In this document: piece by piece, positions 7,882-14,307 of the stretch
Position numbering within the stretch: position 1 is the stretch's first letter
Layout of the letters: each line of letters begins with the position of its first letter
Assembly (NCBI GenBank): GCA_964387775.1
Contig: CAYLZO010000017.1
Coordinates: 1-37,719, forward strand
Direction: 5' to 3'
DNA length: 37,719 nt
From: CAYLZO01 sp964387775
GTDB taxonomy: Bacteria; Chloroflexota; Anaerolineae; JAAYZQ01
The notes under the pieces: model-generated
The model's input: the letters and a program-made list of their open reading frames with translations, nothing else
What the model was told of the DNA's origin: nothing
The model's database searches: none
Program-made: the position numbers and the translations under genes

Positions 7882-8210
7882 ATAAACTGCTTCAAGTGTA
7901 TACAGTGGATACGGAATATCCCGGCGTCAGCGGGATCGAGCATCTGGAGATGCTCCGGCGGCGCAGCAAGTTGGCCGAGGTAGAACAGACCCTCAGCGAG
8001 CAAGAGCGCCGCTTGCTGGCTCAGGCCGACGCCCGCCTGGTCGCCCAGGCGGCAGAATTCCTGGCCGAACTTGCTCGTTTTGTGGACCTGGCCCGGGAGC
8101 GCTCGCGGGTAGAGGCGCCGCCATCCCACTGGTGGTGGTACTTGGATGTGCTGGCTCAGGCGCCCGCACCTCCCGCTCGTGACTCTGAGCCGGCGTTGGT
8201 TCCGGCCTAG
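7878..8210 (+). CDS. Unknown helical protein, partner of the upstream gene (possible antitoxin)
   Basis: A 110-residue protein with no recognised family. It is predicted mostly helical (LEMLRRRSKLAEVEQTLSEQ, RRLLAQADARLVAQAAEFLA) with a tryptophan-rich element near the C-terminus (SHWWWYLDVLA) and a Pro/Ala-rich tail. The ATG overlaps the stop of the upstream gene, so the pair is translationally coupled. By position and size it would be the antitoxin-like or regulatory member of the pair. No HTH, RHH or AbrB motif is apparent, so any regulation through DNA binding is unsupported. Confidence 0.8.
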   Translation: MNKLLQVYTVDTEYPGVSGIEHLEMLRRRSKLAEVEQTLSEQERRLLAQADARLVAQAAEFLAELARFVDLARERSRVEAPPSHWWWYLDVLAQAPAPPARDSEPALVPA

Positions 8211-8225
8211 ATAGGCATGGTTTTC

Positions 8226-8317
8226 GATTGAAAGCACTCGTCATCATCTTTGAAGAACTGGTCCCCATCAGCGGCGGGGGCACGCCCCGCACGTTCAACA
8301 TCGTCCGCGCCCTGGCC
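8226..8317 (+). repeat. Direct repeat, downstream copy (92 bp, intact glycosyltransferase start)
   Basis: This is the copy that still belongs to a full-length gene (see 8228-9436). It matches 7353-7444 with six substitutions. The repeat unit plus cassette spans 873 bp from copy start to copy start, and recombination between the copies would delete the cassette cleanly. Confidence 0.95.
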
Positions 8318-9436
8318 GATGCCCCTCCGGGGGCAGGCCACCAGGTCTACGTCGCCGCCTCTTTCGGCGTGAGCCGGGAAGATGCCAAACGCGAACTGGG
8401 CGCGGCGGGCGTGCTGCCCCTGGCCGGCGTCAGCCGCATGGATCCCGGCAAGATGCGCAAATACGCCCTCACTTACCCGCTCAACATCGCGCGGGTGGCC
8501 GCCTACGCCTGGCGACTGGGGCCGGACGTCATCCTGACCCACAACACCGCCGCCGGCTTTGCCGGGCTGCTGGGGAAAGTGCTGCGGCCCAAGGCTGTCA
8601 CCGTTTGCGACCTGACCGACCTGCTCTTCGAGTACCTGGACGATTACAAAGGCGCTTGGCTCAAGCTGGCCGCTGCCGGGGGCCGCTGGATGGAGCGCAC
8701 CAGCGTGCGTAAATCCGATCGGATCATCACCATCAGCGGCGCCATGCGCGACATCCTGGTTAACGACTATGGCGCGCGGCCCGACCGGGTGGACATTGTC
8801 CACGACGGCGTGGACACGGGCATCTTTCACCGCCAAGACGCCGCCGATTTACGCCAGCAATTCGCGCCCCGCGCCGAGCACGTGCTCATCTTTCACGGCG
8901 TCATCGACCCCCAGGACGGCCCGGAGCTGCTCGTCGAAGCCGCGCCTGCCATCCTGGCCCGCTTTCCGCGCACTCGCTTCTGGATGGTGGGCGACGGCAC
9001 CGCCGTGCCCGGCCTCAAAGCCCGCGCCGAGGCCGCCGGCCTGGCCGACCGCTTCTACTTTTCCGGCTGGGTCCAGCAAGCCGACGTGGCCCGCTACATC
9101 TCGGCCAGCGACCTGGGCCTGGTCATCCTGCCCGACGTGCTCTCGGCGCGGGGGCGTGTGACGCTCAAAGAGTTCGAGTATTGGGCCTGCGGCGTCCCGG
9201 CGGTGCTGCCCCGCCTGCCGGCCCTGCAAGAAGTCGTCGGCGACGAACAGGCCAGCGTGTTCTACACCCCTGGCGACGCAGACGATTTCGCCGCCAAGGT
9301 CAACGACCTTCTGGCCGACGACGACCGCCGCCGCCAGATGGGCCGCCTCGGCCAACAGCGGGTCGCCGACAAGTTCGAGTGGCGGGCGCTCACCGGCGAG
9401 ATTGCCCGGTTGTGCGAAGAGTACGTCTCGGGTTGA
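8228..9436 (+). CDS. GT4-family (GT-B fold) glycosyltransferase
   Basis: A 402-residue retaining glycosyltransferase with TTG start at 8228, the family N-terminus 'KALVIIFEELVPISGGGTPRT' beginning right there. The C-terminal donor domain contains 'HVLIFHGVIDPQDGPELLVEAAPAIL', 'RFWMVGDGTAVPGLKARAEAAGL', 'FSGWVQQADVARYISASDLGLVILPD' and 'TLKEFEYWACGVPAVLPRLPALQEVV' (E-x7-E region), all typical GT4 features. The acceptor domain has 'VCDLTDLLFEYLDD' and 'DRIITISGAMRDILVNDYG'. A short Pro/Gly insert (ADAPPGAGHQ, about residues 31-40) sits just where homology to the upstream remnant is lost. Probably acts on the same surface glycan as the GT4 at 4866. Soluble, membrane-peripheral. Acceptor and donor unknown. 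Confidence 0.92.
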   Translation: MKALVIIFEELVPISGGGTPRTFNIVRALADAPPGAGHQVYVAASFGVSREDAKRELGAAGVLPLAGVSRMDPGKMRKYALTYPLNIARVAAYAWRLGPDVILTHNTAAGFAGLLGKVLRPKAVTVCDLTDLLFEYLDDYKGAWLKLAAAGGRWMERTSVRKSDRIITISGAMRDILVNDYGARPDRVDIVHDGVDTGIFHRQDAADLRQQFAPRAEHVLIFHGVIDPQDGPELLVEAAPAILARFPRTRFWMVGDGTAVPGLKARAEAAGLADRFYFSGWVQQADVARYISASDLGLVILPDVLSARGRVTLKEFEYWACGVPAVLPRLPALQEVVGDEQASVFYTPGDADDFAAKVNDLLADDDRRRQMGRLGQQRVADKFEWRALTGEIARLCEEYVSG

Positions 9437-9461
9437 GATGATTGTCCAAGTCGGGTATAAT
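9433..9461 (+). promoter_or_regulatory. Promoter of the MNT/HEPN pair, very short leader
   Basis: TTGAGA (-35, 9433-9438, overlapping the stop codon of the upstream glycosyltransferase), 17-bp spacer, perfect TATAAT (9456-9461). Predicted transcription start near 9468 leaves about 5 nt before the ATG at 9473, so translation is close to leaderless. Confidence 0.8.
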
Positions 9462-9472
9462 GGCAAGCAGAT

Positions 9473-9979
9473 ATGGACAAAGTAGATTTGAGCGGGCACT
9501 CAAAAACTGATTGGCGTAGGTTAGAGTCCGTGGCAGACGACGAGATCGACTACACGGATATTCCACTCCTTGACGATCACTTTTTCCAGCGCGCTGAGCT
9601 CCGAGTTCCTGACTGGGGCAGCCAGCCCCAGGTGTGCGCGGCCATTGCCGCCTATGTGCAGCAGGTGGTTGCAGACTTGAGCGATGATGTGGTTTCCATC
9701 ACGCTCTACGGCTCCCGGGCCCGGGGGGAGGCCCACGAGGAATCAGACATTGATCTGTTTGTCGTCGTGCGCCGTGACACGCCATCCTTGCGCCAGGCAT
9801 TGGCTGACCTGGCTTGGCGTGTGCAGTTCGAGCATGACGTCGTTATCTCGGACATCATTCGCAGCGTGGACCAACTGAGTCGTATGCAGGCCGACCGCTT
9901 TCCATATTACCAGAATATCGAACGAGAGGGAGTCTTGTTGTGGAAGAGTCAATCCGAGCGTATGCCCGCCTTCGCCTAG
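9473..9979 (+). CDS. MNT-type nucleotidyltransferase with a BrnA-like N-terminal segment (antitoxin of HEPN/MNT pair)
   Basis: A 168-residue protein. The minimal nucleotidyltransferase motif GS-x10-D-x-D is exact: Gly80-Ser81 and Asp92/Asp94 (TLYGSRARGEAHEESDIDLFV). MNT proteins partner HEPN RNase toxins and neutralise them, in characterised cases by polyadenylylating the toxin. Residues 11-45 (KTDWRRLESVADDEIDYTDI, PLLDDHFFQRAEL) look like the N-terminal element of BrnA-type antitoxins, which normally precedes a ribbon-helix-helix domain; here an MNT domain takes that place. This extra segment of about 50 residues is not part of typical MNT proteins. The gene has its own promoter and overlaps the HEPN gene by 40 bp. 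MNT assignment is firm; the BrnA-like origin is pattern-based. Confidence 0.92.
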   Translation: MDKVDLSGHSKTDWRRLESVADDEIDYTDIPLLDDHFFQRAELRVPDWGSQPQVCAAIAAYVQQVVADLSDDVVSITLYGSRARGEAHEESDIDLFVVVRRDTPSLRQALADLAWRVQFEHDVVISDIIRSVDQLSRMQADRFPYYQNIEREGVLLWKSQSERMPAFA

Positions 9980-10341
9980 AACGCGCCCGCGAAGAATTGG
10001 AGACGAGTCGCGAAAACCTGGCGCACGGTCACGCTCGGGCCGCGGTTAGTCGGGCCTATTACGCCATATTCTACATGGCGTCTGCCGCTTTGTTCAGCCA
10101 ATCGGTGCAGCGAGCCAGGCATTCTGGAATCGAGTCCGCTTTCTCTCAATATCTGGTCAAACCGGGATACATCGAGCCTGAATTCAGCCGCATTTATCAG
10201 CAGGCCCGGCGCCAGCGAGAAGAGGCGGATTATGCTGACATCCCGATAGTTGATGAGGCAATAGCTCGCCAGACGTTGGCTGATGCGGAACGCTTTGTCG
10301 ATCGTCTGGAGCGTTTCTTGCGTGACGTAGAGGCGCTCTGA
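9940..10341 (+). CDS. HEPN domain protein (toxin of MNT/HEPN pair)
   Basis: A 133-residue, all-helical HEPN protein of the kind paired with MNT nucleotidyltransferases. The family core is clear: 'HARAAVSRAYYAIFYMASAALF' (residues 31-52), then 'RHSGIESAFSQYLVKPGYIEPEF' and 'QAR.QREEADYAD' (the usual RxxADY element), ending in a helical C-terminus. HEPN toxins usually are RNases using an R-x4-6-H motif; I can see R-x4-H at residues 24-29, but cannot be sure this is the canonical position. Start is GTG at 9940 with AGAGGGAG upstream, overlapping the MNT gene by 40 bp, so the two are coupled. It sits between glycosyltransferase and radical SAM genes of the glycan locus. Confidence 0.9.
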   Translation: MEESIRAYARLRLERAREELETSRENLAHGHARAAVSRAYYAIFYMASAALFSQSVQRARHSGIESAFSQYLVKPGYIEPEFSRIYQQARRQREEADYADIPIVDEAIARQTLADAERFVDRLERFLRDVEAL

Positions 10342-10392
10342 AGAAGCCATTTCCCCGTCACGACTGATACAGTACCACTTGGAGGAATCTGA

Positions 10393-11928
10393 ATGAAAGT
10401 TCTCGTAGCCAACCCGCCCTGGCCGGGACCCGGATACGGTGCCCGGTCGGACGTGCGATGGCCGCACAAACGCAGTGATAAATACATAGAGTATCCCATC
10501 TACCTCTCCTACACCGCCGCGGTGCTCGAAGAGGCCGGCTTTGACGTCTGCTTCAGCGACGCCATCATGGACGAGCTCGACATCGAGGAATTCGCTCACT
10601 TTGTGAGCGATTGCGCCCCACGCCTGGCCCTCGTCGAGACCTCGACGCCCAGCATCGAGTTCGACCTGGAGACGGCGGCGGCCATCAAGCGCCACGCGCC
10701 CGGGACCTTTGTCGCGCTCCTGGGCTCCCACGTCACCTATTTCGACAAGGAGACCATCGCCGAGAACCCGGCTGTGGACGCCGTCCTCCGGGGCGAGTTC
10801 GAGCACACCGCCGCCGACCTGGCCCGCGCCCTCGACAAAGGGGGCGACCCTTCGACATGGCGGCCCGGAGGCCGCACATCAGGGCATAGTCTGGCCAGCG
10901 TGATGGGCATCACCTACCGCGACGCCGACGGCGATCCGCGCCGCAACCCCGACCGGCCCCTCTTTGAGCCCCTGGACGAGATGCCCTTCCCCGCCCGCCA
11001 CATCGTCAAGGCCTGCACTGAGGGCAGCGAATGTGGCGAGGGCTACCGGGCCGGCATCTACAGCGGCGGCTACCCGACGGCCATGGTCAGCTCCCGGGGC
11101 TGTCCCTACCGCTGCACCTTCTGCCTCTGGCCCGACATCCTCTACGGCCACAAATTCCGCGCCCGGAGCGCCGAGAACGTGGTGGACGAGATCGAGCAAG
11201 CCGTGCGCGTCTATGGCCACGACGAGATCTATTTCGACGACGACACCTTCACCATCGACCGCCAGCGGGTCATGGACATCACGCGCCTGATCCGCGAGCG
11301 CGACTTGCAAGAAGAAGTCGAGTGGATCGCCCAGTGCCGCGTCGATACCGTGGACCGCGAGATGCTGGAAGCGATGAAGGCCGCCAACTGCGGCTACATC
11401 CTCTTTGGCGTGGAATCGGGCTCACCCAAGATGCTCAAAAAGATGCGCAAAGGCATCACCCTCGACAAAGTGCGCCACGCCTTCAAGCTGACCCAGGAGG
11501 TGGGCATCAAGACCCAGGCGTTCTTCCTCTTTGGCATGCCGGGCGAGACCCAGGAAACGATCCGCGAAACCATCGAGTTCGCCAAAGAGATCAATGCCTC
11601 CAGCACCCAGTTTGCCATCGCCATTCCCCATCCCGGAACGGTGCTCTACGAGGAGTGCAAGGCCAACGGCTGGCTCACCAGCGAGGTCTGGGCCGACTAT
11701 ACGGCAGAGAATTCGCTCATCGAGACGCCCTGGCTCACGGCCCAGGAAGTCGAGGAGGCCCGCATCCGCGCCTACCGCGAGTACTACTACCGGCCGCGCT
11801 TTATCCTCGGCGAGGCGCTCAAGATCCGCCGCCTGGCCGACGTCAAGCGCCTGGCGCGCGGGGCCAATTCGGTACGCTCGCGCATCAAGTTCTTCTCGCA
11901 GGCTGTGGCTAACGCGCAAGGGGGTTGA
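10393..11928 (+). CDS. B12-binding domain radical SAM enzyme
   Basis: A 511-residue enzyme with an N-terminal cobalamin-binding-like domain (MKVLVANPPWPGPGYG..., LALVETSTPS, LLGSHVTYF; residues about 1-160) and a radical SAM core. The [4Fe-4S] cluster motif is Cys237-x3-Cys241-x2-Cys244 (RGCPYRCTFC), followed by 'IYFDDDTFTID', 'CGYILFGVESGSPKMLKKMRKG' and 'FFLFGMPGETQETIRETIEFAK', which identify the BchE/P-methylase-like class. Such proteins in glycan loci often methylate or rearrange sugars or lipids, but the substrate cannot be read from sequence. A strong GGAGG precedes the ATG. The DxHxxG cobalamin motif is not evident, so B12 may be absent despite the domain. It ends 21 bp before the YfhO gene. 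Confidence 0.93.
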   Translation: MKVLVANPPWPGPGYGARSDVRWPHKRSDKYIEYPIYLSYTAAVLEEAGFDVCFSDAIMDELDIEEFAHFVSDCAPRLALVETSTPSIEFDLETAAAIKRHAPGTFVALLGSHVTYFDKETIAENPAVDAVLRGEFEHTAADLARALDKGGDPSTWRPGGRTSGHSLASVMGITYRDADGDPRRNPDRPLFEPLDEMPFPARHIVKACTEGSECGEGYRAGIYSGGYPTAMVSSRGCPYRCTFCLWPDILYGHKFRARSAENVVDEIEQAVRVYGHDEIYFDDDTFTIDRQRVMDITRLIRERDLQEEVEWIAQCRVDTVDREMLEAMKAANCGYILFGVESGSPKMLKKMRKGITLDKVRHAFKLTQEVGIKTQAFFLFGMPGETQETIRETIEFAKEINASSTQFAIAIPHPGTVLYEECKANGWLTSEVWADYTAENSLIETPWLTAQEVEEARIRAYREYYYRPRFILGEALKIRRLADVKRLARGANSVRSRIKFFSQAVANAQGG

Positions 11929-11949
11929 CAGTGGCGGTCAGGTAAATCG

Positions 11950-14307
11950 ATGGCGATAGATGCTCGCATTCGAACCCTCTGGCAGCAGGGCCTTGCCCGC
12001 GATCTGGCGGCGCTGGCCCTGCTGTTGGTATTGTGCCTGCTCTTTTTCTGGCCGGTCTTGACTCCCAAGTTGGAGGATCGAGGCTCGTTTCGAGCCGGCG
12101 ATTTCTACGTCCAGACCTATGCGTGCAACACCTACAAAGCCCGCGAGTTGCTGAGTGCCCACTTCCCCCTGTGGAATCCCTACGTCTACAGCGGCCATCC
12201 TTTCCTGGCCGATCTCCAGAATTCACCCCTTTACCCCCCCTCGCTGGCGACGATCCTGCTGAGCGCGCCATGGGGCTATTCGGTCCTGGCTCTGGAACTG
12301 GAGGCCATCGTCCATTTCTTTCTGGCCGGAGCTTTTGCCTACCTGCTGGGACGGCACCTCTTTCGGCAGCGGGGCGCGGCACTACTGACGGCCGTGATAT
12401 TCACCTTCGGTGGCTACCTGACTTCATTTCCTCCCTTACAGCTTCCCATCCTGGAGACAGCGGCCTGGCTGCCTCTCATTCTGCTCTTGCTGGACTTGGG
12501 CCTCGCCAGGCTGGGTGCTGCCCCTGCCCGTGGCATCTGGTACTGTTTGTTGGCCGGGGCAGCCTTTGGCGTGGCGCTGTTGGCCGGGCATCCTCAAACC
12601 GCGCTTTACCTGTTCTATGTGGCTGCCGCCTGGTACCTTTTTCGCGGTGTGGGCAGGGGCCACAGCCGCCGGTGGCTGCTGGCAGGATTTGCTGCTTGTG
12701 GCGGCGCAGCCGGTGGCCTGGCGGCCGTGCAGTTGCTCCCCGGCCTGGAACTGATGCGCCTGTCCATCCGCGCTACCGCTGTCTATCAGAATTTATCTTC
12801 GGGGTTTGCCCTCAAGGATATTCTGCAAATCGTGCTGCCCGGGGTGAGCAGCTATTGGTCTCCCCTGTACGTCGGCATCGTGCCCCTGGTTTGGGTCCTT
12901 TTCGCCTGGGTGGCAGCGTTGGACGGTTGGGCTTTGTCTCCCTCGCGGGAGTGGCGCCGGCAGGTGACCTTTTGGACGGTGCTGGCAGTGCTCGCTCTGC
13001 TCTTGTCCTTTGGCGGCGAAACCTTTGTCTACAGCTTGTTTTATCTCATTGCACCGGGCTTTGACCTATTCCGGTCCCAGGAGCGCGTGTCCCTGGTTTT
13101 CAGCTTGAGCCTGGCCTTGTTGAGCGGCTATGGCTTGCGCTATTTTCTCATTCTAGTCACACGGCCGGCAGGAAAAGAACTCGCAGGGGCGGTTCTTAAC
13201 AAGCTGATTCTGGCCTTGTTGGCTGGTCTGGGTGGCTTGGCCCTGCTGTTGTTCTTTGGCTCGACCCAGGCTGGCGCTGAACAGGGACGCTTGATGGCCG
13301 ATATGTTGGGCCTGGTTTTCTTTGTGGGTTTGTTGCTGGGCGGCGCCTGGTTATGGAACGCTATCTGGATGCACACCCATTGGCGGACCGGTCTGGCCCT
13401 GGGTCTGTTGCTGGCTCTCATCGTCTTTGACCTTTTCACCCTGAACAGCCGAACCAACATCCAGGGTCGCCCCCCCGAGCGTCAGGTTCGCGCCACACCC
13501 GCCATCCAGGTTTTGCAAGCAGCCGATGTAGACCGACCCTTTCGCGTGTATCACGGCGGCTATTACCTGTCGGGGAACTATGGCTGCCTTTTTGAAGTGG
13601 AAGACATCGGCGGCGCGAGCCAGCTCCACCTGGCCGACTATGCCCGTTTTCTGGCGCAGGTGCCTGCCGAACGCGCCTGGGAGCTGCTCAACGTCCGCTA
13701 CGTCGTCACCTGGCAAGCCGCTTTGTCTGTGCCCTCTGCCGTAGTGTATCATACCACCACTCGCAATGGTGATGAGGTTTACTTGCATCGCTTGCAGATC
13801 GGCGCGCCACGAGCCTGGGCCGTCTTTCAAACCAAAGTCGCCGCGCCTGAACAGATCCTGAAACAGTTATCCCTGCCTGACTTTGAACCTCACCGTGTTG
13901 CCCTACTAGACGCCCCCCTCGAGCTACCCTTGACCGAGCAACCGAACGGCCAGGCTGTATTGCGATTCACGCCTCTCTCGCCCGAACACCTGCGCATCGA
14001 GGCCGAGATGCCTGCCCGGGGTCTGGTGGTCCTGAGTGAACTCGACTATCCCGGCTGGCAGGCTTTCCTGGACGGGCGCAGGGTTCCAATCCGGCGCGCA
14101 AATGCCATTCTGCGTGCGGTCGAGGTGCCGGCCGGCGTGCACCAGATCGAGATGCGCTTTCGCCCCCTCAGCGTTTACCTGGGAGCGACAGTTTCGGTTT
14201 TGACACTGATTGGGATCCTGGGTTATACTCTTTGGGTTGGTCGGTGCCCTGGTCTCAAAGAGCCCGCTGTCAAAAACGATGAGGTGAATTCGCAATGTCG
14301 ACGATGA
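11950..14307 (+). CDS. YfhO-family polytopic membrane protein (putative GT-C glycosyltransferase)
   Basis: A 785-residue integral membrane protein. About a dozen hydrophobic helices fill residues 15-500, and a soluble C-terminal region is followed by a last helix (YLGATVSVLTLIGILGYTLW). The first periplasmic loop has 'GDFYVQTYACNTYKARELLS' and 'FPLWNPYVYSGHPFLADLQ', and the tail has 'SELDYPGWQAFLDGRRVPI' and 'VEVPAGVHQIEMRF', both hallmarks of YfhO proteins. In Bacillus and Listeria, YfhO is required for glycosylation of lipoteichoic acid on the outer membrane face using polyprenyl-phosphate sugars, which fits with the GT2 enzyme at 2904. It overlaps the next gene by 13 bp. Family call is strong; the glycan substrate is inferred only. 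Confidence 0.93.
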   Translation: MAIDARIRTLWQQGLARDLAALALLLVLCLLFFWPVLTPKLEDRGSFRAGDFYVQTYACNTYKARELLSAHFPLWNPYVYSGHPFLADLQNSPLYPPSLATILLSAPWGYSVLALELEAIVHFFLAGAFAYLLGRHLFRQRGAALLTAVIFTFGGYLTSFPPLQLPILETAAWLPLILLLLDLGLARLGAAPARGIWYCLLAGAAFGVALLAGHPQTALYLFYVAAAWYLFRGVGRGHSRRWLLAGFAACGGAAGGLAAVQLLPGLELMRLSIRATAVYQNLSSGFALKDILQIVLPGVSSYWSPLYVGIVPLVWVLFAWVAALDGWALSPSREWRRQVTFWTVLAVLALLLSFGGETFVYSLFYLIAPGFDLFRSQERVSLVFSLSLALLSGYGLRYFLILVTRPAGKELAGAVLNKLILALLAGLGGLALLLFFGSTQAGAEQGRLMADMLGLVFFVGLLLGGAWLWNAIWMHTHWRTGLALGLLLALIVFDLFTLNSRTNIQGRPPERQVRATPAIQVLQAADVDRPFRVYHGGYYLSGNYGCLFEVEDIGGASQLHLADYARFLAQVPAERAWELLNVRYVVTWQAALSVPSAVVYHTTTRNGDEVYLHRLQIGAPRAWAVFQTKVAAPEQILKQLSLPDFEPHRVALLDAPLELPLTEQPNGQAVLRFTPLSPEHLRIEAEMPARGLVVLSELDYPGWQAFLDGRRVPIRRANAILRAVEVPAGVHQIEMRFRPLSVYLGATVSVLTLIGILGYTLWVGRCPGLKEPAVKNDEVNSQCRR

